Assembly: GCA_943369755.1 (NCBI GenBank)
Contig: CALROG020000053.1
Span: 1-14,208 of the forward strand
Source of the DNA: CALROG01 sp943369755
GTDB taxonomy: Bacteria; Pseudomonadota; Gammaproteobacteria; Burkholderiales; Burkholderiaceae_C
Direction: 5' to 3'
Length of the DNA: 14,208 bases
This document shows, piece after piece, positions 8,062 to 14,208 of the stretch (position 1 is its first letter; the number at the start of each line of letters is the position of its first letter). The notes under the pieces are model-generated. The model was not told where the DNA came from. It did not search any database and worked only from the letters and a program-made list of their open reading frames with translations. Made by a program: the position numbers and the translations under genes.

Positions 8062-8790
8062 ATGCCGGGCATGCACAGCACCGCACTCGTATTGTTTTCA
8101 GGCGGCCAAGACTCCACCACCTGCCTGGCGCTGGCGCTGGCCAAGTACCAGCACGTGGAGACGATTGGTTTTGACTACCGCCAGCGTCACCACGTGGAAC
8201 TGGAAGCACGACTCAACGTGCTTGACGCATTGCGCGCGCAGTTCCCGCATTGGGCGGCCCGCCTGGGGCCGGATCACATGCTTGACCTGGCGGTGCTGGG
8301 CCAGGTGAGTGAAACCGCGCTCACCCGAGACATGGCGTTGCAAATCGGGCAGACCGGCTTGCCCAATACCTTTGTGCCCGGGCGCAACCTGTTGTTTCTC
8401 ACCTTGGCGGGCGCGCTGGCTTACCGGCGCGGGCTGGAGGTGATCGTCACTGGCGTGTGCGAAGCCGACTTCTCTGGCTACCCCGACTGCCGCGACGACA
8501 CCATGAAGGCCATGCAGCTGGCGTTGTCGCTGGGCATGGACAAACGCTTCCTGATTGACACGCCGTTGATGTGGATCGACAAGGCCGCCACATGGAAACT
8601 GGCGCAGTCATTGGGCGGGGCACCGTTCGTGGAACTGATCCTTGAGCACACCCACACCTGCTACCTGGGCGATCGTCAGCACCGCCATGCCTGGGGCTAT
8701 GGCTGTGCCGCTTGCCCCGCCTGCGAGTTGCGCGCCCGGGGCTGGGCGCGCTACACGGCCGGCGCACAGGTTACGCAGCCTCCTGCTTGA
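8062..8790 (+). CDS. queC: 7-cyano-7-deazaguanine synthase QueC
   Basis: The 242-residue cytoplasmic enzyme uses ATP and ammonia to turn 7-carboxy-7-deazaguanine into preQ0, the precursor of queuosine in tRNA (and of deazaguanine DNA bases in some systems). The PP-loop ATP site SGGQDSTTC lies at residues 13-21. Family blocks FDYRQRHHVELEA, LPNTFVPGRNLLFL, GVCEADFSGYPDCRD and PLMWIDKAATWKLA follow. The C-terminal zinc site has Cys in HTCYLGD, then Cys-x2-Cys-x2-Cys (GCAACPACELRARGW). ATG 8062 is preferred because GAGGG lies 11 bases upstream; ATG 8071 (MHSTALVLF) is the alternative. The gene end overlaps the end of the convergent ABC gene by 20 bp. No queD, queE or queF is nearby, so a housekeeping role is the simplest reading. 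Confidence 0.96.
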   Translation: MPGMHSTALVLFSGGQDSTTCLALALAKYQHVETIGFDYRQRHHVELEARLNVLDALRAQFPHWAARLGPDHMLDLAVLGQVSETALTRDMALQIGQTGLPNTFVPGRNLLFLTLAGALAYRRGLEVIVTGVCEADFSGYPDCRDDTMKAMQLALSLGMDKRFLIDTPLMWIDKAATWKLAQSLGGAPFVELILEHTHTCYLGDRQHRHAWGYGCAACPACELRARGWARYTAGAQVTQPPA

Positions 8791-10558
8791 TGCGGTATCG
8801 CGCCGTGGCCCCGTCGGGCTCCCGCTCCAGGGTCCAGCGCCTGTCATGAAAGGCCGCCACCGAGGGGCGGTGGGCAATGGAAATCAATGCACCCTTCATG
8901 CTGCGCACCTGGGCCAGTAGCGTGCTGTAGACGCTGCGTTCGGTTGACTCATCAAGCGCACTGGTGGCCTCGTCGGCAAATACCCAGCGCGGCTTTTTCA
9001 GCAACACGCGAGCGATGGCCAGGCGTTGTTGTTCGCCGCCGGAGAGTTTCTGGCCCCAGGCGTCTTGCTCATCAAGCCGCTGAGTCAGTTGGGGAAGTTG
9101 CGCCTGCGTCAACGCCTCGCGCAAGGCCTCGTCGCTGTAGTTGCTGGCGGCCATGGGGTAGGCCAGTGCGTCACGCAGGCTGCCCTGTGGAAAGTAGGGG
9201 CGTTGCGGGATGAACATGGCTTGCGACTCAAAGTCTGCTGGCCGATCAACAGCGCCGTGCGCATACGGCCAAATACCTGCGAAGGCGCGGAAAAGTGTGG
9301 ACTTGCCGCTACCCGACGGGCCCTGCAACAGTACCGCATCGCCAGCCCGTGCCTGCAGCGCCAGGCCGCTGAGCAGGGTGGCCCCACCAGGCAGGGCAAG
9401 AGTCAGGTCGCGGGTCGCCAAGCCATCTCCGTTTGCTACAGAATTCATAGCGGGTGGTGAATATTCTGTGCGGGCTACAGCCTGAATTCCTTCTTCAAAG
9501 CTGGTCAAACGGTCAGCGGTGGCGCGCCAGCTTGCCAAGGAGCTGTAGCTTTCTACAAACCATGACAGCGAGTCCTGCACGCGGCCAAACGCCGACGAAA
9601 TTTGCATCAATTCGCCAAGCTGAATGGCACCACTGAAAAACCGCGGCGCAGCGACGATAAACGGGAACACAACGGCAGCCTGGCCAAAGAAGCTGGTGAA
9701 CCAGATCAGGTTTTTCTGCGCCTTGATCAGACGCAGGTAGTTGCCCAACACGCTGGCAAAGCGCCCGTCCAGCTGGTGCCGCTCAACCGCCTCGCCACGG
9801 TCCAGGGCAATGGCTTCGCTGTACTCGCGAACCCGCACCAGGTGGTGGCGAAAATCAGCCTCGTAGCGTTGCTGAGAGAAGTTCAGCGCGATCTGCGGGC
9901 GGCCAATGAAATGGGTGAGCACGCTGCCCACCGCGCAGTACAGCACGGCCATCCAGACCATGAAACCCGGCACGCTGTAACTTTCGCCTTGAAAGCTGAA
10001 GCTGAAAGCACCGCTCAATGCCCAGAGAATGCCCACGAAACTCACCAGCGTGACCACTGCATTGAGCAGGCCCATGCTGAGCGACACGGTGTATGAGGTG
10101 AACAGATTCAGGTCTTCCTGGATCCGCTGATCGGGGTTGTCTGGCGGCGCGCCGGTGTTGCTGGCAAAGCGCGCAAGCTCCAGTCGGTAAAACGCATGGC
10201 CGCTGAGCCAGCGTTGCAGATAGTGGGTGGTCATCCATTCCCGCCACCGAATTTGCAGCAACTGGGTCAGGTAGAACTTGTAGACCACGATCACGATGTA
10301 GCCAAAAGCGATCCAGGTGAAGCGGCCCAGTTGTTCCCAGAACACCGGCTGGTCGCGCTTTTCCAGTGCATCGTAGAACAACCGGTACCAGTCGTTGAAC
10401 AGCACCAGCATGTAAACCGAGCCCAGATTCAGCAGCACGATGCACAGCAGCAGTGCCCGGGCCCGCCATTTCTGGTCGGACTGGAAGTACGGGACTGCAA
10501 GCGCCCAAATCTTTTGTGTGGCGCTTTTGAAGCTGGCGAATCTGGAAGGCTGGTTCAT
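8771..10558 (-). CDS. ABC transporter permease-ATPase fusion, SbmA/BacA-like (YddA type)
   Basis: The 595-residue inner-membrane half-transporter is expected to act as a homodimer. The N-terminal ~330 residues hold about six helices, including RARALLLCIVLLNLGSVYML, FGYIVIVVYKFYLTQLL, LLNAVVTLVSFVGILWALSG and FMVWMAVLYCAVGSVLTHF. Family motifs include VLFNDWYRLFYDALEKRD, NPDQRIQEDL and YSEAIALDRGE. The ATPase domain has Walker A GPSGSGKST (about 413-421), signature LSGGEQQR (505-512), Walker B WVFADEAT (525-532) and an H-loop His at about 563. Relatives move peptides, vitamin B12 or fatty acyl compounds; the substrate here is unknown. ATG 10558 is preferred because GAGGTG lies seven bases upstream; an in-frame ATG at 10588 would add ten residues. 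Both starts fall in a strong palindrome (10560-10590). A variable linker at about residues 358-378 is encoded by AT-richer palindromic DNA. It is last in a run with the nucleotidase and gspF. Confidence 0.92.
   Translation of the reverse strand: MNQPSRFASFKSATQKIWALAVPYFQSDQKWRARALLLCIVLLNLGSVYMLVLFNDWYRLFYDALEKRDQPVFWEQLGRFTWIAFGYIVIVVYKFYLTQLLQIRWREWMTTHYLQRWLSGHAFYRLELARFASNTGAPPDNPDQRIQEDLNLFTSYTVSLSMGLLNAVVTLVSFVGILWALSGAFSFSFQGESYSVPGFMVWMAVLYCAVGSVLTHFIGRPQIALNFSQQRYEADFRHHLVRVREYSEAIALDRGEAVERHQLDGRFASVLGNYLRLIKAQKNLIWFTSFFGQAAVVFPFIVAAPRFFSGAIQLGELMQISSAFGRVQDSLSWFVESYSSLASWRATADRLTSFEEGIQAVARTEYSPPAMNSVANGDGLATRDLTLALPGGATLLSGLALQARAGDAVLLQGPSGSGKSTLFRAFAGIWPYAHGAVDRPADFESQAMFIPQRPYFPQGSLRDALAYPMAASNYSDEALREALTQAQLPQLTQRLDEQDAWGQKLSGGEQQRLAIARVLLKKPRWVFADEATSALDESTERSVYSTLLAQVRSMKGALISIAHRPSVAAFHDRRWTLEREPDGATARYRIKQEAA
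9435..9489. repeat. Palindromic/AT-rich insert in the ABC gene linker
   Basis: GCTA (9435-9438) and TAGC (9448-9451) bracket an EcoRI-like GAATTC core. ACAGAAT (9438-9444) also pairs with ATTCTGT (9463-9469). GCTACA followed by GAATTC occurs again at 9474-9489, 39 bases on, with four bases in between. The DNA encodes the low-conservation linker between the membrane and ATPase domains (around ARTEYSPPAMNSVANGD). This suggests a small inserted element that keeps the frame. Confidence 0.45.
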
Positions 10559-10559
10559 G

Positions 10560-10590
10560 CGATGGCACCTCTGCGTCAGAGGGGCCATCG
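10560..10590 (-). promoter_or_regulatory. Palindrome covering the ribosome binding site of the ABC gene
   Basis: CGATGGC (10560-10566) pairs with GCCATCG (10584-10590), and CCTCTG (10568-10573) pairs with CAGAGG (10577-10582), around loop CGT with a single mismatch. In the minus-strand message this is a 13-bp stem that buries GAGGTG, the ribosome binding site of ATG 10558, and contains the alternative ATG 10588 in its other arm. No T run follows, so it is not a terminator. Confidence 0.6.
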
Positions 10591-10603
10591 TAGCGCCTGG
10601 GGT

Positions 10604-11509
10604 TCAGCGCGCCGGTGTGTTTGACACCCCGCTGGCGACATGGCCTGACGGCACATGGCGTGCGGCGGAGTCCACATGGCCGGTTTGGTCGTCGAAGAAG
10701 AAGTCAGGCTCGAATTCGCGCAGAAATTCGCCTTTGGGCAGTCCGCCAAGAAACATGGCTTCGTCTACATCCACGTTCCAGTTCATGAGCGTGCGGATGG
10801 CGCGCTCGTGGGCGGGGGCGCTGCGTGCAGTGACCAGCGCGGTACGGATGCGCATGCGCGGTGTGCCCGCACGCTGCAGCCCGTGCAGCGCCGCGAGCAA
10901 GGGCTTGAACGGGCCTTCGGGCAACGGCAGGGCTGCCTTGTCTTTTTCATGGCGCTGGAAGGCCATCAGCCCTTCGTTTTGAAATACCCGCTCGGCCTCG
11001 TCGGAGAACAGCACGGCGTCCCCGTCAAAGGCAATGCGCACCTCGTGGGGGTGGTCGTCCGAGGCATGGGCCGAGTGCGGGTACACCTGCGCAGCCGGCA
11101 CGCCGGCCTCAAGTGCCGCACGGACATCGCTCAAGTGGGCCGACAGAAACAGGTTGGCGTTGAGCGGCTTGAGATAGCGCCACGGCGGTTGCCCGCGTGT
11201 GAAGCTGCCGCGTTCGATCGGCAGCCCGTAGTGCTGGGCCGAGCGGAACACGCGCATGCCCGATACCGGGTCGTTGCGCGAGAGGATGACGACCTCAACC
11301 CGCTGGGTCTGCCCGTCATTGAAGGCGAGCAGCTTGCGGATCAGAGAAAAAGCCACGCCGGGCTTGGCAGGTTGCTCCAGTCGTTCCAGCTGAACTTGCA
11401 TATAGGCGCGGTCGTCACCCTGCTCGAACACTTTGTTCTCTTCCTCGAAGTCGAACAGTGCGCGTGATGAAATCGCGACCACCAGTTTTCCTTCGAGTGA
11501 TGCTGCCAT
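10604..11509 (-). CDS. 5'-nucleotidase, cytosolic 5-nucleotidase family
   Basis: The 301-residue cytoplasmic enzyme is expected to dephosphorylate nucleoside monophosphates. The sequence follows the PF06189 5-nucleotidase family (related to vertebrate cytosolic NT5C1): VVAISSRALFDFEEEN near the N-terminus, VEVVILSRNDPVSGMRVF (71-88), FLSAHLSDVRAAL (121-133), and the HAD-like metal motif FDGDAVLFSDEAE (161-173). The C-terminal acidic block DFFFDDQTGH and MNWNVDVDEAMFLGGLPKG complete it. The length is typical for bacterial members. The ATG directly abuts the gspF stop (TGAATG at 11512-11507), so translation is likely coupled to gspF; the only upstream signal is a weak GGGTG. The ABC gene starts 45 bases after its stop. 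The link between a nucleotidase and gspF has no clear functional logic. Confidence 0.93.
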   Translation of the reverse strand: MAASLEGKLVVAISSRALFDFEEENKVFEQGDDRAYMQVQLERLEQPAKPGVAFSLIRKLLAFNDGQTQRVEVVILSRNDPVSGMRVFRSAQHYGLPIERGSFTRGQPPWRYLKPLNANLFLSAHLSDVRAALEAGVPAAQVYPHSAHASDDHPHEVRIAFDGDAVLFSDEAERVFQNEGLMAFQRHEKDKAALPLPEGPFKPLLAALHGLQRAGTPRMRIRTALVTARSAPAHERAIRTLMNWNVDVDEAMFLGGLPKGEFLREFEPDFFFDDQTGHVDSAARHVPSGHVASGVSNTPAR

Positions 11510-12742
11510 TCAGCGCACCCACTGGTTGAGCTGAATGATGGGCAGCAGCACTGCCAGAACGATCAGCATCACCACGAGACCCATGGCGACGATCAGCAGC
11601 GGCTCAAGAATGGTGGCCATGTGCATTGCGCGGCGCTGCACCTCGGCGCTGAGTTGGTTGGCTGCGCGTTGCAGCATCAGCGGCAGCTGGCCCGTTTGCT
11701 CCCCCAGGCGGGCAAACATGCTGACGAGCCCGGGGAAGCGCTTCTTCTGTGCAATCGCCGACGCCAGGGGTGCGCCTTCGCGAACCAGCACCAAGGCATC
11801 CATGGCATCGGCCCGCATGGCGCGGTTGCCCAGGGTTTCGGCGGCGGCCTGTAAAGCCTTCAGGATCGGCACGCCCGCCGCAGCCAGCATCGCGAGCGTG
11901 CTGGCGAAGCGCGTTGCGTTGTATCCGCGCGACAGCTTGCCAATCAGGGGAAGCCGGAGCCAGGCGGCGTCAAACCGCTCGCGAAACGCCTCGTTTCGCA
12001 ACGCGATGCGCAGGCCAAAGCTGGCCAGAACGACTATTGCCAGCATCAGCCAGCCGTAACTTCGCACTGCGCCGCTGATGGCAAGCATGGCGACTGTGAG
12101 AAACGGTAAAGCGCGCTTGGTACCCGCAAAAACATTGGCGACTTGCGGCACAACGTAGCCAACAAGGAACAGCACGATGACGATGGCCACCAAGGTAACG
12201 ATGGCGGGGTACAGCGCCGCGCCCATCAGTTTGGCCTTGAGGGCCTGCCTCTCTTCCAGGTCGTCAGCAAGCCGGTCAAGCACCAGGCCAAGGTTGCCGC
12301 TTTGCTCGCCGGCACCGATCACAGCGATGAAGATGTCTGAGAATTCCCGCGGGTGCTGCGCCAGGGCTTTCGCAAACGCAGAGCCTGCGTTCACTTCTGC
12401 GCGAAGGCTTGCTACCAGGTTCTGTTGAGGCTCATCTTCGGCTTCTTCGGTGAGGGCGGTTAGGGCCCGCTCCAGCGGCAAGCCAGAAGAGACCAAGCCT
12501 GCGAGCTGGCGCGTCCAGATGGCTAGGCCGGTTGGGTTGAACACACGGCGACTGAACTGTGGAAGCCCAAATCGGCCACCTGGGGCTGTTTTTTGGCCCG
12601 AATCTCCAACGGGCTCGACCAACAATGGCACAAGGGCCTGTGCCCTAAGCAAATTTCGTGCCGATTTCGCGGTGTCGGCTTCCATGACGCCCTTGCGGGT
12701 GCCGCCATGGGCGTCGATTGCCTCAAAAGTGTAGGCTGGCAT
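11510..12742 (-). CDS. Type II secretion/type IV pilus inner-membrane platform protein (GspF/PilC family)
   Basis: The 410-residue inner-membrane protein has the GspF/PilC layout. An N-terminal cytoplasmic segment (MPAYTFEAIDAHGGTRKGVMEAD) is typical. The first T2SSF repeat is at about 70-195 (WTRQLAGLVSSGLPLERAL, FIAVIGAGEQSGNLGLVLDRLA). A long hydrophobic pair follows (LMGAALYPAIVTLVAIVIVL and FLVGYVVPQVANVF). The second repeat is at about 270-395 (TRFASTLAMLAAAGVPILKA, FARLGEQTGQLPLMLQRAA), with a final helix near PLLIVAMGLVVMLIVLAVLL. These proteins form the platform that couples the secretion ATPase to pseudopilus assembly. No gspE/pilB or pseudopilin gene is adjacent; the neighbour upstream is a divergent DUF11 gene. 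Whether it serves type II secretion or pili cannot be decided, so no gene symbol is given. No good ribosome binding site precedes ATG 12742. Confidence 0.93.
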   Translation of the reverse strand: MPAYTFEAIDAHGGTRKGVMEADTAKSARNLLRAQALVPLLVEPVGDSGQKTAPGGRFGLPQFSRRVFNPTGLAIWTRQLAGLVSSGLPLERALTALTEEAEDEPQQNLVASLRAEVNAGSAFAKALAQHPREFSDIFIAVIGAGEQSGNLGLVLDRLADDLEERQALKAKLMGAALYPAIVTLVAIVIVLFLVGYVVPQVANVFAGTKRALPFLTVAMLAISGAVRSYGWLMLAIVVLASFGLRIALRNEAFRERFDAAWLRLPLIGKLSRGYNATRFASTLAMLAAAGVPILKALQAAAETLGNRAMRADAMDALVLVREGAPLASAIAQKKRFPGLVSMFARLGEQTGQLPLMLQRAANQLSAEVQRRAMHMATILEPLLIVAMGLVVMLIVLAVLLPIIQLNQWVR

Positions 12743-13056
12743 GAGTGGATTATCGGGGCAGGGTTGGTGCTTGCTCGGAACGGGCTGGTGATGCCCAGTT
12801 TCGGCCCGGCATTTTGATCATCGTGGCGTCTAGAATTCAGTCATGTGCCGTATGGACGAAGAGGTGTGAACTTGTTCGCAAAAGCGGCCGCCCAAAAGCG
12901 CGAATGGAGATATATTTTGTTACAAGCCTCTCTTATGGACTAGACTCCAATGCAGTGTGTAACGACGTGTAATGAGGCTTTGTAGCAACGGTTGGGGTAA
13001 CTTCGTTTTGAATGTTCTCGGGGCCCTCGCAGGGGGGGCATTTGTCGCGGCTGAAT
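12743..13056. other. Divergent intergenic region between gspF-like gene and DUF11 gene
   Basis: About 314 bases that must hold the start signals of two divergent genes. The centre (12905-12950) is AT-rich. CAAAAGCG occurs twice (12879 and 12893), 14 bases apart. A tiny frame at 12843 (ATG, eight codons, TGA) is likely chance. I could not find a convincing promoter for the gspF-like gene. The frame of the DUF11 gene is open back to an in-frame TGA at 13009. Confidence 0.5.
12917..12946 (+). promoter_or_regulatory. Candidate sigma-70 promoter for the DUF11-repeat gene
   Basis: TTGTTA (12917-12922), an 18-base spacer and TAGACT (12941-12946) give a moderate match to the sigma-70 boxes in an AT-rich patch. 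It would produce a leader of 60 to 105 bases, depending on the true start codon. Confidence 0.35.
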
Positions 13057-13093
13057 ATGCCAACGGCGCGAGCCATGCTCGCACCGTTGGCAT
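13057..13093 (+). promoter_or_regulatory. Strong hairpin over the start of the DUF11-repeat gene
   Basis: ATGCCAACGG (13057-13066) pairs perfectly with CCGTTGGCAT (13084-13093), and the inner arms (13067-13073 with 13077-13083) pair at six of seven positions around loop CAT. This is a 17-bp stem with one mismatch. The candidate ATG is its first base pair. No T run follows directly. Confidence 0.65.
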
Positions 13094-14208
13094 GGCTGTT
13101 CCTGAGCCTCTTGTTTTTATTCGCTGTGCCTGCGCATGCGCAGACTTCGGTTACCAACCGGGCAACGATTGCGCCACCTGCGTCGGTGGTTAACAGCAAT
13201 CCGTCGGCGTCTTGTACGCTGGCTGGGGTTTGTGAAGTGGAAGACACTGATACGGTTACCACCAGCGCGAATCTCGGCATTACCAAGACCACCAGCATCA
13301 CCGCAGGCACGGTGGGCAGCACCTTCAGCTACGTGATCACGTTCGCCAACGCGGGCCCGAGTGCAGCGTTGACCGTGACCTTGACCGACTCGCTGAGCGC
13401 GGCCGGGTTGATTTTGATCAGTGGCGCGATTTCGGTGAGCAGTGGGTCCATTGGATTCACCACCAGCACCACCAGCATTACAGCCACCACCGCCAGTCTG
13501 GCCAACGGTGTCAGCGGAACGATCACACTGACGGTACAAGTCTCAAGCGGTAGCGGCAGCATCACAAACGCGGCGGCGATCACCAGCACCACACCCGACC
13601 CGGTCACCACCAACAACACCTCCACCAGCACCATCAGCCGGGTCAGCGTGGTCAACCTCAGCCCGAGCAAGGTCGTGGGCTCCAGCACCCTGGCCGCTGG
13701 CGCGACCACCAGCTTCACCCTGGTGGTGACCAACGCCGGGCCCAGCACCCTGACCGGCAGCCTGAACGACAGCATCACCAGCGCCTTCACCGTCACCTCG
13801 GTCAGCAGTGCGGTCAACGGCAGTGCCAGCACCTCCAACTTCAGCGTCACGGGCAGCGGGGTGTTTGCCGGTAGCGTGACGATTGCTTCGGGCGGCACGG
13901 TGACAGTGACGATCAACGTCACCGCACTGAGTACCGGCAACTACACCAACACCCTGACAGTGCTGGTGCCTGCGGGCACCACCAACAACGGTGCGGGCAC
14001 CGCAACCGCACCGGGCACGGTGACCAACGTGGTCAACGTGAGCCCGAGCAAGACGGTGGGCTCCAGCACAGTGGCGGTGGGCGCGACCACCAGCTTCACC
14101 CTGGTGGTGACCAACGCCGGGCCCAGCACCCTGACCGGCAGCCTGAACGACAGCATCACCAGCGCCTTCACCGTCACCTCGGTCAGCAGTGCGGTCAACG
14201 GCAGTGCC
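13057..14208 (+). CDS. Secreted DUF11-repeat protein (5' part, runs off the window)
   Basis: A frame of at least 384 codons remains open to the right edge. From ATG 13057 it begins with a classic signal peptide: MPTARAM, the hydrophobic run LAPLAWLFLSLLFLFAV, then PAHA with cleavage before QTSV. After a short Cys-containing segment (SASCTLAGVCEVEDTDTV), DUF11-type Ig-like modules start at about 13270 (NLGITKTTSITAGTVG), 13654 (NLSPSKVVGSSTLAAG) and 14035 (NVSPSKTVGSSTVAVG), each with the hallmark N-A-G-P-S. The composition is extremely rich in Thr, Ser, Val and Gly, as in surface or secreted stalk proteins. ATG 13012 is an in-frame alternative giving a 43-residue leader; neither has a strong ribosome binding site, and 13057 lies inside a hairpin. 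Function unknown; an adhesin or surface-layer role is an inference. Length, anchor and any C-terminal sorting signal are outside the window. Confidence 0.85.
   Translation, partial: MPTARAMLAPLAWLFLSLLFLFAVPAHAQTSVTNRATIAPPASVVNSNPSASCTLAGVCEVEDTDTVTTSANLGITKTTSITAGTVGSTFSYVITFANAGPSAALTVTLTDSLSAAGLILISGAISVSSGSIGFTTSTTSITATTASLANGVSGTITLTVQVSSGSGSITNAAAITSTTPDPVTTNNTSTSTISRVSVVNLSPSKVVGSSTLAAGATTSFTLVVTNAGPSTLTGSLNDSITSAFTVTSVSSAVNGSASTSNFSVTGSGVFAGSVTIASGGTVTVTINVTALSTGNYTNTLTVLVPAGTTNNGAGTATAPGTVTNVVNVSPSKTVGSSTVAVGATTSFTLVVTNAGPSTLTGSLNDSITSAFTVTSVSSAVNGSA
13651..14208. repeat. Tandem 381-bp repeat in the DUF11 gene
   Basis: The unit starting GTCAAC at 13651 recurs at 14032, a period of 381 bp or 127 residues. 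The stretch 13699-13827 (129 bp) is identical to 14080-14208, where the window ends, so the identity may extend further. An older, diverged unit begins at about 13270. Confidence 0.92.

Noticed and set aside
9547..9560. TGTAG-CTTT-CTACA hairpin in the ABC gene.
   Set aside because: It encodes the family-typical segment VESYSSLASW, so no insertion is needed to explain it; a 5-bp stem alone is weak.
9855..10568. A 237-codon alternative frame on the same strand as the ABC gene.
   Set aside because: It is out of frame with the clear transmembrane domain of the ABC gene and rich in Arg/Pro/His, typical of a shadow frame.
12745..12972. 75-codon plus-strand frame in the region between the gspF-like and DUF11 genes.
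   Set aside because: It begins next to the gspF start, crosses the AT-rich promoter-like patch and shows no protein features.
13130..13143. Perfect 14-bp palindrome CTGCGCATGCGCAG at the signal-peptide cleavage codons.
   Set aside because: It is short, within codons for PAHAQ, and could arise from GC-rich codon choice; no second copy was seen.
13329..14198. Two long antisense frames (203 and 85 codons) with near-identical hydrophobic repeats opposite the DUF11 gene.
   Set aside because: They are the reverse reading of the tandem DUF11 repeat; the plus frame has the signal peptide, the domain match and the correct codon pattern.

Overview
The window looks like a chromosome segment of a GC-rich betaproteobacterium of order Burkholderiales, most likely family Comamonadaceae (Rhodoferax/Polaromonas/Acidovorax-like). 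This is inferred from the style of the proteins (the GroES/GroEL pair, the EamA transporter, QueC, the SbmA/BacA-like ABC protein), from strong G/C third-position bias, and from short AT-rich GCTA...TAGC palindromes inside genes. No rRNA, tRNA, CRISPR array, insertion sequence or phage gene was recognised.

Layout from left to right. (1) Positions 2-601: the 3' end of an ABC-transporter ATPase gene of the FbpC/PotA type. (2) 646-3205: transaldolase (tal) and glucose-6-phosphate isomerase (pgi), four bases apart, a sugar-phosphate pair linking the pentose phosphate and glycolytic/gluconeogenic pathways. (3) A hairpin at 3211-3228 usable from both strands separates pgi from the convergent groES-groEL operon (3259-5295, minus strand). 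That operon has a perfect CIRCE operator (5385-5411) abutting a promoter that matches both the housekeeping and the heat-shock sigma consensus. (4) 5771-6844: a secreted protein with one C-terminal DUF11 domain. (5) 7106-8790: an EamA/DMT transporter followed closely by queC of queuosine/7-deazaguanine biosynthesis. (6) 8771-12742, minus strand: gspF-like inner-membrane protein, then a cytosolic 5'-nucleotidase whose ATG directly abuts the gspF stop, then an ABC permease-ATPase fusion. The ABC gene tail overlaps the queC tail by 20 bp. (7) 13057 to the right edge: a second, larger secreted DUF11-repeat protein, truncated by the window end, with a 127-residue repeat that includes 129 bp identical at DNA level.

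Most of the window is ordinary housekeeping sequence. The parts that deserve a second look are: the incomplete DUF11-repeat gene with its near-identical tandem units; two strong RNA hairpins placed on translation starts (10560-10590 at the ABC permease-ATPase, 13057-13093 at the DUF11 gene); AT-rich micro-palindromes that appear to add short peptides to Pgi and to the ABC protein; and the dual-sigma/CIRCE architecture of groES. I do not see evidence for a wholly new multi-gene system.
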